64,000 nucleotides of DNA from Bacteroidales bacterium (GCA_017962545.1 JAGCVD010000014.1:39726-103725), one strand, 5' to 3'; counted from the first letter of the stretch, positions 33,749 to 44,855 are shown. Translations and numbers: made by a program. The notes: a model not told the origin generated them from the sequence alone.

Positions 33749-35245
33749 TCACATTGCCATTTCCTGCAGGAAGCGGACGCTGGAGTGGATGTGCTTGTAC
33801 ATAATCTCGTCGATGTCGACGAAGTTGACGCTCTTGCGGTAGTCGGCGACCATCTGCTCAATCTTGGGGCTGCTCTTGAGGCCGGCCTGGTGGCGGAAGT
33901 CGAGGGCCTGGGCGGCGTTGAAGAGCTCGATGGCCAGCACGCGCTCGGTGTTCTCGCAGACCTTGTAGCACTTGGTGGCGGCGTTGCCACCCATGCTGAC
34001 GAGGTCCTCCTGGTTCTGGCTGCTGGGGATGCTGTCGACGCTGGCGGGAGTGCAGAGCTGCTTGCTCTGGCTGACGATGCTGGCGGCGGCATACTGCGGA
34101 ATCATGAAGCCGCTGTTGAGACCGGGCTTGGCGACGAGGAAGCTGGGCAAGCCGCGCTTGGCGTCGATGAGCTGGTAGGTGCGGCGCTCGCTGATGGCAC
34201 CGAGTTCGGCGACGGCGATGGCCAGGAAGTCGAGCACCATGGCGAGAGGCTCACCGTGGAAGTGACCGCCACTGATGACCATATCCTCGTCGGGAAGGAC
34301 GATGGGGTTGTCGGTGGTGGAGTTGATTTCGGTCTCCACGACGCTGGCGACGTAGCGGATGGTATCCTTGGCGGCACCGTGCACCTGCGGGGCGCAGCGG
34401 AAGCTGTAGGGATCCTGCACGTGCTCTTTGTGACGCTTGATGAGCTCGCTACCCTCAAGGTTGTTGCGCACGGCTTCGGCGGTCTCGAGCTGACCTTTGT
34501 GGGGGCGCACCATGTGGAGGCACTCGTAGAAAGGCTCGATGCGGCCGTCGAAGGCGTCGAGCGAGAGGCTGAGCACCAGGTCGGCTTGCTTGCTGAGGCG
34601 GCGGGCTTTGAGGAGGCTCCACACGGCGAAGCTGCTCATGAACTGGGTGCCGTTGAGGAGGGCGAGACCTTCCTTGCTCTGCAGCTCGATGGGTTGCCAG
34701 CCTTTGGCGGCGTAGACCTCTTTGACATCGCAGCGACGGCCTTTCCAGTACACGTCGCCCATGCCGAGGATGGCGGGGAGCATCAGGTTGGCGAGAGGGC
34801 AGAGGTCGCCGCTGGCGCCGAGGCTGCCCTGCTGGTAGACCACCGGCAGTATGTCGTCGTTGTAGCAGTCGATGAGGCGTTGTACGGTCTGTAATTGTGC
34901 ACCGCTGTATCCGAAGCAGAAGTTCTGTGCCTTGAGCAACAGCATGAGACGCACCACCTCGGCGGGCACCTCGTCGCCCACGCCACAGGCATGGCTCATC
35001 ACCAGATTCTTCTGCAGCTGGCTGAGCTGCTCTTTGCTGATGCTGATGTTGCACAGCGAGCCGAAGCCGGTGGTGACACCATAGATGGGCACCTTCTGGG
35101 TTTCCATCTTCTGGTTTAGGTAGTTGCGGCATTTCTCGATGCGGCGCTTGGCCTCGTCGCTGAGGGCGAGGGTCATCTTCTTATCGATAATCTCTTGAAT
35201 CTTGTCAAGAGTGAGCTTCTCTTCGGGGTTGAAAAAGAATTCCAT
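33749..35245 (-). CDS. hutH: Histidine ammonia-lyase
   Basis: 498-residue aromatic amino acid lyase that converts L-histidine to urocanate and ammonia. The Ala-Ser-Gly that cyclises to the MIO cofactor is in GSLGASGDLCPL (144-146 by my count). YGVTTGFGSL supplies the catalytic Tyr, and MSHACGVGD has the Ser-His pair expected for histidine rather than tyrosine specificity. The start at 35245 gives MEFFFNPEEKLTLD; an upstream extension covers only repeat-like sequence. No hutU, hutI or other hut gene is adjacent, so the degradation pathway, if present, is encoded elsewhere. Confidence 0.93.
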   Translation of the reverse strand: MEFFFNPEEKLTLDKIQEIIDKKMTLALSDEAKRRIEKCRNYLNQKMETQKVPIYGVTTGFGSLCNISISKEQLSQLQKNLVMSHACGVGDEVPAEVVRLMLLLKAQNFCFGYSGAQLQTVQRLIDCYNDDILPVVYQQGSLGASGDLCPLANLMLPAILGMGDVYWKGRRCDVKEVYAAKGWQPIELQSKEGLALLNGTQFMSSFAVWSLLKARRLSKQADLVLSLSLDAFDGRIEPFYECLHMVRPHKGQLETAEAVRNNLEGSELIKRHKEHVQDPYSFRCAPQVHGAAKDTIRYVASVVETEINSTTDNPIVLPDEDMVISGGHFHGEPLAMVLDFLAIAVAELGAISERRTYQLIDAKRGLPSFLVAKPGLNSGFMIPQYAAASIVSQSKQLCTPASVDSIPSSQNQEDLVSMGGNAATKCYKVCENTERVLAIELFNAAQALDFRHQAGLKSSPKIEQMVADYRKSVNFVDIDEIMYKHIHSSVRFLQEMAM

Positions 35246-35263
35246 AGCTATGTGTTTTTTTCT

Positions 35264-35383
35264 TGTAGTTAAGTAGTTAAGTAGGTATCGCTTCGCTCGC
35301 CCTGCGGGCAGTAGAAAAGACAAATGTATCGGTCGCAGTGTTTGTTGCTAGTGGAAGTAATGTCTTAACTCCTTAACTACTAA
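35264..35383. repeat. Gap with two TAGTTAAG-type arrays and a GC-rich CGAGCGAA-type block
   Basis: The 142-base gap upstream of hutH holds GTAGTTAAGTAGTTAAGTAG at 35265-35284, the GC-rich block CGCTTCGCTCGCCCTGCGGG near 35289-35308, and TCTTAACTCCTTAACTACT near 35364-35382. A minus-strand TACATTTG (35328-35321) fits the -7 consensus and may be the hutH promoter, but no -33 TTTG is evident. Confidence 0.65.
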
Positions 35384-35387
35384 ATGA

Positions 35388-36209
35388 TTATTTCTCCAGC
35401 TGGGCTTTGGCTTTGGCGGCGATGTCATCGTCGACCAGTATGCGGCCGCAGTTCTCGCAGACGATGACTTTCTTGTGCATCTTAATCTCCATCTGGCGCT
35501 GGGGCGGGATGTTGCTGAAACAGCCGCCGCAGGAGTCGCGGTCGATTTGCACCACGGCCAGACCGTTGCGGGCGGCATTGCGGATGCGCTTGTAGGCCGT
35601 CAGGTAGCGCTCGTCAATGAACTGTTCCTGCTCTTTTGATTTCTTGCGCAGACGCTCCTCGTCTTTCTCGGTTTCGGCGGTGATGGCGGTAAGCTCCTCA
35701 CGCTTGGCCTCGAGGTCCTTGGTGCGGCCTTCGAGCAGTTTCTTGGCGGCGTCGATGTGCTGCTTGAGCTCTTTCACATGGGCGGCGCCTTCTTTGTTCT
35801 TGCGCTCGCAGAGCTGTATCTCGAGGTTCTGGAACTCTATCTCTTTATTCAGCGATTCAAACTCACGGTTGTTGCGGACATTGTCCTGCTGCTTCTGGTA
35901 TTTCTTTATCTGTTCTTCGTGGTCGCTGATCTCGGCATTGCGGGCTTTGTTGGCGGCCTCGGTCTCCTTGATTTCGGCGTTGAAGTTTTCTATGCGGGTG
36001 TTCAGACCGGCAATCTCGTCCTCGAGGTCCTGCACGGCTTGGGGCAACTCGCCACGGATGATGCGGATTTTGTCAATCTCGCTGTCGACACTCTGCAGGG
36101 TGTAGAGGGCCACAAGGCGTTTCTCAATGGCTGCATCTGCGTCGGGACGCAGGATGGCGGCGGTTTCAACGGTTTCTTGCGCTTTTTTTGTGCTGACTTT
36201 CTTTGCCAT
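35388..36209 (-). CDS. Coiled-coil protein with C-terminal zinc ribbon
   Basis: 273 residues. About 170 residues of antiparallel coiled coil (IDKIRIIRGELPQAVQDLED; EIEFQNLEIQLCERKN) are followed by a C4 zinc ribbon with two cysteine pairs, CGGC (in DRDSCGGCFSNIPPQ) and CENC (in VIVCENCGRILV). This matches the zf-RING_7/CT398-like family, often encoded next to a Nif3-like gene as here (28-base gap). Chlamydial CT398 binds sigma-54 and secretion components, but a general role is not established. I chose the ATG at 36209; an ATG at 36236 would add nine Asn-rich residues. Confidence 0.87.
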   Translation of the reverse strand: MAKKVSTKKAQETVETAAILRPDADAAIEKRLVALYTLQSVDSEIDKIRIIRGELPQAVQDLEDEIAGLNTRIENFNAEIKETEAANKARNAEISDHEEQIKKYQKQQDNVRNNREFESLNKEIEFQNLEIQLCERKNKEGAAHVKELKQHIDAAKKLLEGRTKDLEAKREELTAITAETEKDEERLRKKSKEQEQFIDERYLTAYKRIRNAARNGLAVVQIDRDSCGGCFSNIPPQRQMEIKMHKKVIVCENCGRILVDDDIAAKAKAQLEK

Positions 36210-36236
36210 ATTATTATTTATATTATTGTTACACAA

Positions 36237-37019
36237 TTAAATATATGAAACAAGGGATCCTTGTTTCTCTGAAATTCGGCATGCAAAATTACTAAATTTT
36301 TTCAATATCGCGCGATAAATTGTTTCTTTGGCGAATTGTTCGCTTTCATAGTGTCCCAGGTCAGCCAATGCCATGTGGTCGGTGGCACGTTGGAAGTCGT
36401 GGTATTTCAGGTCGGCGGTGAGGAAGATGTCGGCACCGGCGGCCAGGGCGTCGTCGATGAGGAAACTGCCGCTGCCGCCGCAGACGGCTACGCGGCGCAC
36501 CGTGCCAGGGGTGCCGGCATAGCGTATACAGGCGATGCCCAGTTGCTGCTTGACACCGAGCAGGAAGTCGTCCATCGGTACGTCGGCGTCCAGCTCGCCC
36601 ACCATGCCGGCGCCGATGTCGTCGCCGACAGAAGGTTTGAGGATGCGGCAGTTGTGCACTCCCAGACGCTCGCACAACGCCCCGTTGACACCCCACGACA
36701 GGTTGTCCAGGTTGGTATGGGCGGCATAGACGGCAATGCCGTTCCGTATCAGCGTGTTGACCATCCGTCCTGTGGCATCGTTGTCGGTGAGACGGCGCAC
36801 CCCCTTGAAGATGAAGGGATGGTGAGTGACGATAAGATTCACATCGCCGGCCGTCAGTGCCTCGTCGATTACTGTCGGCGTCAAGTCCAGCGCCACCATA
36901 GCGCCGCGGTAGTCGGCTCCACCGTCGCCGAGCAAAAATCCGGCATTGTCATATTCCTCCTGATACTCAGGATGGAATACCTCGTCCAAGTAACGGATAA
37001 CATCATTTATTTTCATCAT
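36237..37019 (-). CDS. Nif3-like dinuclear metal centre protein
   Basis: 260 residues of the NIF3/YbgI/DUF34 family, toroidal hexamers with a two-metal site. Ligand regions visible: LIVTHHPFIFKGV (His-His), AAHTNLDN, and at the end LGHYESEQFAKE (His and Glu). The family has been linked to GTP cyclohydrolase-like or metal-homeostasis roles, none settled. Two adjacent ATGs (37019, 37016) are equally possible starts. It is 8 bases downstream of the outer-membrane protein gene and upstream of the zinc-ribbon protein. Confidence 0.9.
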   Translation of the reverse strand: MMKINDVIRYLDEVFHPEYQEEYDNAGFLLGDGGADYRGAMVALDLTPTVIDEALTAGDVNLIVTHHPFIFKGVRRLTDNDATGRMVNTLIRNGIAVYAAHTNLDNLSWGVNGALCERLGVHNCRILKPSVGDDIGAGMVGELDADVPMDDFLLGVKQQLGIACIRYAGTPGTVRRVAVCGGSGSFLIDDALAAGADIFLTADLKYHDFQRATDHMALADLGHYESEQFAKETIYRAILKKFSNFACRISEKQGSLVSYI

Positions 37020-37027
37020 GGTTTTGC

Positions 37028-38215
37028 TTATAATTTAAGTGTGGCTGTTATTAGGATTGCCAGATTTTCAAGTATCTCTGAGCGGTGATATGCCGCCGAG
37101 GAAGGCGTGAAACGATACGTTGCCGCCACACCCCAATCAACCAGTCCCCAGCGTATGATGCCGTCGACTCCTATAATGGGTTCCAGCAGGCCTTTGTTGG
37201 GAGCCTGCAGGGAGATGTCGGTCATGGTGCACTGCCCCTGGGAGTCCCCGTTCCAGAGAGTGCCCCAGACGGCTGTCAGCCCCACGAAAGGCGTGGGGTT
37301 GCTGCCCATGACGAAAAGGCTGCTGAAGACATTGTAGAGTGGATGGACAATACATAAGCGTACGGATAGTAATCCGAAAGCATTGGCGGTGAACTCGTTG
37401 GCACGTGCCGTCATCAAACTGTTGGTCAGGTAGATTGGTGAACCCCAGAGGCCGCCGAGGTCGAACATGTGCTCGTAGTCGGCGCTGGGTGGTGTGACGC
37501 CTGCCTGAGCGTAGAGTTGCAGGCCGACAACAGACCATCGGAATTCCTTGCGGTAGTCGGTCAGCAGGCGTGCAATGACGGGGCCTTCGGTACCCCAGTT
37601 TCCCAACTCGGCCATCATGCGCAATCCCGAGGGATGCTGCATCAGCAGGCGGCCGTATAAATAACTCGTGAAGGTGATGCTGTTGCCGCGGTTGTAATAG
37701 AGCAGACCCTTGTCGTCGAACAGTCGTCCGCTCTCTTCCCATACCGCCTCCAGCCCCCAAGTGACGAAGTGGGTGCGCCAACGGTAACCTAGAGTGCAAC
37801 GTTGTTGCTCGGTCATGCGGCGCGACCAGAAGCCGCCCAGCAGCGAGGAACTGCCTGCTTGCGGGCCATCGAAGCGTCGGCTGCCGACGGCAAAATAGTC
37901 GTGCATATAGCGCAGATAGAGGCTCTCCTGTCGCGGACCGGGGAAACGGCCGGTTATCGCTGCTCCGTACTTCCATTGCTCGTCGTAGGTGCCGTAGCCC
38001 AGATAGCCATCGAATGAGAGCACCTTGGATGTCGTCAGCCGTAGGCCGCCGCCCCAGCGCGAGTGCTCATAGAGGTTGTAGTTCCACACCTTGTCGAGGT
38101 CGAGGTACAGCGCCGTGCGGTTGGTGTCGCCGAGCAGGTGCAGGTATTGTGCTTCCGCAGCCAGGGGGAAGGGAAGGAGTATTAACAGTAGTAATATCGG
38201 CTTGTTGCGTTTCAT
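37028..38215 (-). CDS. Predicted outer-membrane protein of unknown function
   Basis: 395 residues with a signal peptide (MKRNKPILLLLILLPFPLAAEAQ). The mature part is rich in alternating strands with Tyr, Trp and Phe (GLRLTTSKVLSFDGYLGYG; QESLYLRYMHDYF; ITFTSYLYGRLLM), as in a beta-barrel of perhaps 14-18 strands, ending in ITATLKL. I do not recognise the family; it may correspond to the barrel part of larger Bacteroidetes surface proteins. It is the first gene of a unit with the Nif3-like and zinc-ribbon genes. A minus-strand TATTTTTG (38234-38227) could be its -7 box, leaving a very short leader. Confidence 0.65.
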   Translation of the reverse strand: MKRNKPILLLLILLPFPLAAEAQYLHLLGDTNRTALYLDLDKVWNYNLYEHSRWGGGLRLTTSKVLSFDGYLGYGTYDEQWKYGAAITGRFPGPRQESLYLRYMHDYFAVGSRRFDGPQAGSSSLLGGFWSRRMTEQQRCTLGYRWRTHFVTWGLEAVWEESGRLFDDKGLLYYNRGNSITFTSYLYGRLLMQHPSGLRMMAELGNWGTEGPVIARLLTDYRKEFRWSVVGLQLYAQAGVTPPSADYEHMFDLGGLWGSPIYLTNSLMTARANEFTANAFGLLSVRLCIVHPLYNVFSSLFVMGSNPTPFVGLTAVWGTLWNGDSQGQCTMTDISLQAPNKGLLEPIIGVDGIIRWGLVDWGVAATYRFTPSSAAYHRSEILENLAILITATLKL

Positions 38216-38266
38216 CTTTCGGAGTGCAAAAATACAGTTTTTTTCTCATATGATTAGATTTTTTAG

Positions 38267-38274
38267 TATATTTG
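38267..38274 (+). promoter_or_regulatory. Putative -7 box of glyA
   Basis: TATATTTG fits TAnnTTTG and lies 41 bases before the glyA ATG. No good -33 TTTG is seen. It faces a minus-strand TATTTTTG 33 bases away in front of the outer-membrane protein gene. Confidence 0.6.
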
Positions 38275-38315
38275 CAGTCTAATCACTATCGTTAATAATT
38301 AAATAACAAACAGAT

Positions 38316-39596
38316 ATGCAAAGAGATACGCAGATTTTCGACCTCATTGCCAAAGAGCGTGAGCGTCAGACCAAAGGCATCGAGCTGATTGCCTCCGAGA
38401 ACTTCGTCAGCGACCAGGTGATGGAAGCCATGGGCAGCGTGATGACCAACAAGTATGCCGAAGGTTACCCCGGCAAGCGCTACTATGGCGGCTGCCAGAT
38501 TGTCGACCAGAGCGAGCAGATTGCCATCGACCGTGCCAAGAAGCTCTACGGTGCCTGCTGGGCCAACGTGCAGCCCCACAGTGGCGCACAGGCCAATATG
38601 GCCGTCTTCCTGGCCTGCCTCAACAGCGGCGACACCTTCATGGGCATGGACCTCAACCACGGCGGTCACCTCTCGCACGGCAGCCCCGTCAACTTCAGCG
38701 GTATCAACTACAAGGTTGTTGGCTACCAGGTGAAGGAAGAGACTGGCACCGTCGATTACGAGGACATGGAGAAGAAAGCCCTCGAGTTCCGTCCTAAGCT
38801 CATCATCGGCGGCGGTAGCGCCTACAGCCGTGACTGGGATTGGGCCAAGATGCGCGAGATTGCCGACCGTATCGGTGCCATCCTCATGGGCGACATCAGC
38901 CACCCCAGCGGCCTCATCGCCAAGGGTTACCTGAACAATGCCGTCAAATATTGCCACATCGTCACCACTACCACCCACAAGACCCTCCGCGGACCTCGCG
39001 GCGGTATGATCCTCATGGGTGAGGACTTCGACAATCCTTGGGGAAAGACTACCCCGAAGGGTGAGATAAAGAAGATGAGCGCCCTGCTCGACAGCGCCGT
39101 GTTCCCCGGCACCCAGGGCGGTCCTCTGGAGCACGTCATCGCCGCCAAGGCCGTCGCCTTCGGCGAGGCACTGACCGACAGCTACGACCAGTACATCCAG
39201 CAGGTGATGAAGAACGCCAAGGTGATGTGCGAAGCCTTCGTCAACAAGGGCTACAAGGTCATCAGCGGCGGTACCGACAACCACCTCATGCTCATCGACC
39301 TGCGCACCAAGTTCCCCGAACTCACCGGTAAGGAAGCCGAGAACGCCCTCGTGGCCGCCGACATCACCGTGAACAAGAACATGGTGCCCTTCGACAGCCG
39401 TAGCGCTTTCAAGACCAGCGGTCTGCGCGTCGGAACACCCGCCATCACCACCCGTGGCCTGAAAGAAGCCGACATGCCCGTCATTGTGGACATGATTGAC
39501 ACCGTGCTCTGCAACCCGACCGACGAGGCTGTGCGTGCCAAGATTACCGGCCAGGTCAACGAGATGATGCAGAACCGTCCGCTCTTCGCCTGGTAG
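38316..39596 (+). CDS. glyA: Serine hydroxymethyltransferase
   Basis: 426-residue PLP enzyme that converts serine and tetrahydrofolate to glycine and 5,10-methylene-THF, the main one-carbon source. The PLP lysine is in [14 protein letters not shown] (Lys222 by my count). [20 protein letters not shown] and the [13 protein letters not shown] substrate loop are typical, as are the PLP-binding residues in [13 protein letters not shown]. It is monocistronic: its own promoter candidate upstream and a strong terminator after the stop. Codon choice is strongly biased to C-ending codons, fitting high expression. Confidence 0.97.
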   Translation: MQRDTQIFDLIAKERERQTKGIELIASENFVSDQVMEAMGSVMTNKYAEGYPGKRYYGGCQIVDQSEQIAIDRAKKLYGACWANVQPHSGAQANMAVFLACLNSGDTFMGMDLNHGGHLSHGSPVNFSGINYKVVGYQVKEETGTVDYEDMEKKALEFRPKLIIGGGSAYSRDWDWAKMREIADRIGAILMGDISHPSGLIAKGYLNNAVKYCHIVTTTTHKTLRGPRGGMILMGEDFDNPWGKTTPKGEIKKMSALLDSAVFPGTQGGPLEHVIAAKAVAFGEALTDSYDQYIQQVMKNAKVMCEAFVNKGYKVISGGTDNHLMLIDLRTKFPELTGKEAENALVAADITVNKNMVPFDSRSAFKTSGLRVGTPAITTRGLKEADMPVIVDMIDTVLCNPTDEAVRAKITGQVNEMMQNRPLFAW

Positions 39597-39609
39597 TAGA
39601 TTAGACATT

Positions 39610-39660
39610 AGGTCCTTAAGGTCCTTAAAGTCCCGAAAGACCTTAAGGACCTTTTTCCTT
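39610..39660 (+). terminator. Rho-independent terminator of glyA
   Basis: A perfect 14-bp stem (39610-39623 and 39639-39652) with a 15-base loop is followed by TTTTTCCTTT. The arms are made of AGGTCCTTA 9-mers, the same repeat family as in mltG at 523-558. Confidence 0.85.
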
Positions 39661-39697
39661 TAATTTTTAACTTTTAACTCTTTCTTAACTCTTTCCC

Positions 39698-40726
39698 ATG
39701 AACATTCTGGTTACTGGTGGAGCCGGATTTATCGGCTCCCACACATTGATAGAACTCTACAAGGCAGGGCACACCGCTGTTGTGGTCGACAACCTCAGCA
39801 ATAGCAACCCCGAATCATTGCGCCGTGTGGCGGAGATTATCGGCGTGCCTGAGATACCTTTCTACCAGGTCGACATTCGTGACTGCGAGGGTCTCGAGAA
39901 GGTCTTCTCGGCCCATAGGATGGATGCCTGCATCCATTTCGCCGGCCTCAAGGCTGTGGGCGAGAGTGTGGAGAAACCGTGGGAATACTACGAGAACAAT
40001 ATCGGCGGCACGCTGGTGCTGGTCGACGTGATGCGCCGTCATGACTGCAAGAATATCATCTTCTCGTCCAGCGCCACCGTCTATGGCGACCCCGTGGAGA
40101 TTCCCATCACCGAGAACTGCCCCAAAGGCCAGTGCACCAACCCCTATGGATGGACCAAGAGCATGCTGGAACAGGTGCTGATGGATATCCAGAAGGCTGA
40201 CCCCGAGTGGAATGTGGTGCTGTTGCGCTACTTCAACCCCGTGGGAGCGCACCCCAGCGGCAGGATAGGGGAGAACCCCAACGGCATTCCCAACAACCTG
40301 ATGCCTTACATCACCCAGGTGGCCGTGGGCAAGCGCAAGGAGCTGGGTGTCTTCGGCAACGACTATCCCACGCCCGACGGCACCGGCGTGCGCGACTACA
40401 TCCACGTCTGCGACCTCGCCGCCGCCCATGTGGCCGCGCTTCAATGCTTCAGCCAGTCACCCAGTCACTCGGTCACTCAGACACACATTTATAATGTCGG
40501 AACGGGAAACGGATACAGCGTGCTGGACATGGTGAAAGCCTTCGTGCGCGTCAACGGCGTCGATGTGCCCTACAGCATCAAGCCGCGCCGTGCCGGCGAC
40601 ATCGCCACCTGCTATTGCAATCCCGCCAAGGCCAAGGCTGAGCTGGGATGGCAAGCCAAGTACGGCATCGACGAGATGGTGCGCGACAGCTGGAACTGGC
40701 AACGCCAAAACCCGGAAGGCTATTGA
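39698..40726 (+). CDS. galE: UDP-glucose 4-epimerase
   Basis: 342-residue short-chain dehydrogenase-like epimerase that interconverts UDP-glucose and UDP-galactose. NAD site: VTGGAGFIGSHTLIELYKAG. Catalytic Ser-Tyr-Lys: FSSSATVYG, then Tyr150 and Lys154 in NPYGWTKSM. LRYFNPVGAHPSG and RDYIHVCDLAAAHVAAL are typical. The loop after that helix reads SQSPSHSVTQT, encoded by 8-base AGTCACTC-like repeats (40454-40479) where relatives have other sequence. It follows the glyA terminator; the gap holds TTTTAACT/CTTAACTC-like repeats and no clear promoter motif. Confidence 0.94.
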   Translation: MNILVTGGAGFIGSHTLIELYKAGHTAVVVDNLSNSNPESLRRVAEIIGVPEIPFYQVDIRDCEGLEKVFSAHRMDACIHFAGLKAVGESVEKPWEYYENNIGGTLVLVDVMRRHDCKNIIFSSSATVYGDPVEIPITENCPKGQCTNPYGWTKSMLEQVLMDIQKADPEWNVVLLRYFNPVGAHPSGRIGENPNGIPNNLMPYITQVAVGKRKELGVFGNDYPTPDGTGVRDYIHVCDLAAAHVAALQCFSQSPSHSVTQTHIYNVGTGNGYSVLDMVKAFVRVNGVDVPYSIKPRRAGDIATCYCNPAKAKAELGWQAKYGIDEMVRDSWNWQRQNPEGY

Positions 40727-40795
40727 AAGCGGAGATTCTGGCCACTTTTTTTCATGGACACATACTAGGATGATGTTTTCGGCGTTATAAAAAAC

Positions 40796-42043
40796 ATGAA
40801 ATGTAAAATCATAGTGCTGTTTGTGCTGTTCTCAGTCTTCTGGCAGGGTTTTAACGCCAAGGGACAGGGGGAAGCGGCTCAGAGTGATGCTGAACTGATG
40901 ACGCGTCGCTATAGTGAGTCGTACGACAGCCTGCTCGACAGTTACTATATGCGCCGCTTCATCCACCATCGCTTGCATAGCAGCAGCACCTTCTCGGTCG
41001 AAGAGTTCGACGCTGTGCCCGATTCGGTGCTGGAAGCTCGCATGCGTGCGCTGCACACAGTGGTTCCTATGACGTTGAACGACGAAGTCCGTGCACACAT
41101 CCGTCTCTATCTGCGCATCATGTCGCGCCGACTTGATTTGACGTTGCTGCAGAAAGAACGCTTCTTCCCCTTGTTCGGCGAGGCGCTGGATCGTTACGGC
41201 GTGCCCGACGAGGTGAAATACCTGACCATTGTGGAGAGCGCTCTGAATCCCGAGGCTACATCGCGTGTGGGTGCGGCGGGATTGTGGCAGTTCATGTATA
41301 ACACCGGTCGGGTATATGACTTGGAGGTGAACTCGGTGCTCGACGAACGTCGTGATGCAATAAAAGCCTCCTATGCGGCGGCGCGTTATCTGAGTGACCT
41401 GCACCGCGTGTTCAACGATTGGACGCTGGCCATAGCAGCCTACAACTGCGGCCCGGGAAATATCAACAAAGCCATCGCACGCAGTGGCGGCAAGCGCGAC
41501 TTCTGGGAGATATATTACAACCTGCCGCGTGAGACACGTGGCTACATACCTTCGCTGATAGCCGTCATCTATGTGATGCACTACTATGAGGCCCACGGGT
41601 TGCGTCCGAGCCGTCTGGAGTCGCCGGTGCGCACCGATACGGTGATGGTCGACCGCGACGTTCTGCTGTATTATGTGGCTCGCTCGACGGGTATGGAGAT
41701 GGAAGCTTTGCATTCTTTGAACCCACAATACCGTGTCGACCTCGTGCCCGCCTCCTCGGGACGCTTGGCTATCACGCTGCCGACAGGAAAGGTGGAGTCT
41801 TTCCTCAAAGCCCAGGACAGCATCTATGCATGGTCGGCCGACAGCCTGCTGCGGCGCCCCGTCAAAGTGTCGCCTGCCGGCAAAGGAACGGCCAGAGGCG
41901 GTAGCGGACAATACTATACCGTGCGTAAAGGCGACACCCTGTCGAGCATAGCACGCAAGCACGGCATCAGCGTGGCCACGCTGAAGAAGCGCAACGGGCT
42001 GAAAGGCGACAATATACGGGTGGGACAGAAACTGAAGATATAA
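40796..42043 (+). CDS. MltD-like lytic transglycosylase with LysM domain
   Basis: 415 residues. A signal-peptide-like start (MKCKIIVLFVLFSVFWQGF) is followed by an SLT domain with the catalytic Glu in TIVESALNPEATSRVGAAGL and the AYNCGPGNINKAI motif. A single C-terminal LysM repeat (YTVRKGDTLSSIARKHGISV ... VGQKLKI) binds glycan. It is predicted to cut peptidoglycan with 1,6-anhydro products in the periplasm. It is followed at 2 bases by the DivIC-like gene, so this unit is cell-wall related. Confidence 0.9.
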   Translation: MKCKIIVLFVLFSVFWQGFNAKGQGEAAQSDAELMTRRYSESYDSLLDSYYMRRFIHHRLHSSSTFSVEEFDAVPDSVLEARMRALHTVVPMTLNDEVRAHIRLYLRIMSRRLDLTLLQKERFFPLFGEALDRYGVPDEVKYLTIVESALNPEATSRVGAAGLWQFMYNTGRVYDLEVNSVLDERRDAIKASYAAARYLSDLHRVFNDWTLAIAAYNCGPGNINKAIARSGGKRDFWEIYYNLPRETRGYIPSLIAVIYVMHYYEAHGLRPSRLESPVRTDTVMVDRDVLLYYVARSTGMEMEALHSLNPQYRVDLVPASSGRLAITLPTGKVESFLKAQDSIYAWSADSLLRRPVKVSPAGKGTARGGSGQYYTVRKGDTLSSIARKHGISVATLKKRNGLKGDNIRVGQKLKI

Positions 42044-42045
42044 CC

Positions 42046-42327
42046 ATGAAGAAGATATTAAAGATAGTTGCCAATAAATATGTGATTGCCACGCTGGTGT
42101 TCGTGGTAATCATCGTGTTCCTTGACCCGTACAACCTCTTCGTCACCAACCGTGTCAAACGCCAGGTCGACGAGCTCCACATGGAAGAGGAGGCCTTGAA
42201 GGAGGCCATCACGACCGACAGCGCCAACAATGCCGCGTTACGTGGCAACCTAGACGCCATAGAGCACTATGGTCGTGAGAACTATTACATGAAACGCCCC
42301 AACGAAGATATCTACGTCATCAAATGA
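42046..42327 (+). CDS. Septum formation initiator family protein (DivIC/FtsB-like)
   Basis: 93 residues with one membrane segment (about 10-30, YVIATLVFVVIIVFLDPYNL), a short coiled coil (VKRQVDELHMEEEALKEAIT) and the family's ending with YGRENYYMKRPNEDIYVIK. DivIC/FtsB proteins form a complex with FtsL and FtsQ/DivIB that activates septal wall synthesis. The assignment rests on topology and the ending, as the sequence itself is weakly conserved. It overlaps the next gene by ATGA. Confidence 0.85.
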   Translation: MKKILKIVANKYVIATLVFVVIIVFLDPYNLFVTNRVKRQVDELHMEEEALKEAITTDSANNAALRGNLDAIEHYGRENYYMKRPNEDIYVIK

Positions 42328-42923
42328 AACGTCTGTCCGCCATAGTGATTCTCTGCTCCTGCCTGCTCTTCACAGGCTGTGAGATGCTTCACAATTTTAT
42401 GGCCCGCGATCTGGAGGATGAGGACTTCATCATCGGACAGCTCTATGCCGACGAGCTGGTGAAGGAGACTCCCGTCATCGCTGTGCCTGTGCAGGCGGAG
42501 GCGAGGAGGAACAACGACGGTTGCGACAACGCCCTCGGCCTCAAGTGCGACGATGGCGATAACGCCAAGCTCTATGAGACCATCAATTCGTGGCTCGGCG
42601 TTCCTTATAAATATGGCGGCACCGACCGCTCTGGTATCGACTGCTCTGCCTTCGTGGGCATCATTTACCGTGAAGTCTATGGTATCACCCTTCACCGCAC
42701 AGCCAACGACATCCTGCGTGATGTGAGCCTCATCGGACGCACACAGTTGCAGGAAGGCGACCTGCTCTTCTTTACCAACAGCAAAGGTAAGGTGTCACAC
42801 GTCGGCATCTACCTGAAAGACGCCCTCTTCGCCCATTCCTCTACGAGCAACGGCGTCAGCGTCAGTAATCTGGATAGCAAATACTGGTCGGAGCACTTCT
42901 ACAAGGGTGGCCGCGTGAAGTAA
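42324..42923 (+). CDS. NlpC/P60 family lipoprotein
   Basis: 199 residues. A lipobox is visible in LLFTGCEML (lipidated Cys about 17), so the protein is membrane anchored. The C-terminal NlpC/P60 domain has the catalytic Cys in GIDCSAFVG and the His in KVSHVGIYL, with YKYGGTDRSG before the Cys. Such enzymes usually cut within peptidoglycan peptides. Its stop codon directly abuts the stop of the convergent ABC-F gene with no base between. Confidence 0.92.
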   Translation: MKRLSAIVILCSCLLFTGCEMLHNFMARDLEDEDFIIGQLYADELVKETPVIAVPVQAEARRNNDGCDNALGLKCDDGDNAKLYETINSWLGVPYKYGGTDRSGIDCSAFVGIIYREVYGITLHRTANDILRDVSLIGRTQLQEGDLLFFTNSKGKVSHVGIYLKDALFAHSSTSNGVSVSNLDSKYWSEHFYKGGRVK

Positions 42924-44847
<1,924 letters not shown>

Positions 44848-44855
<8 letters not shown>

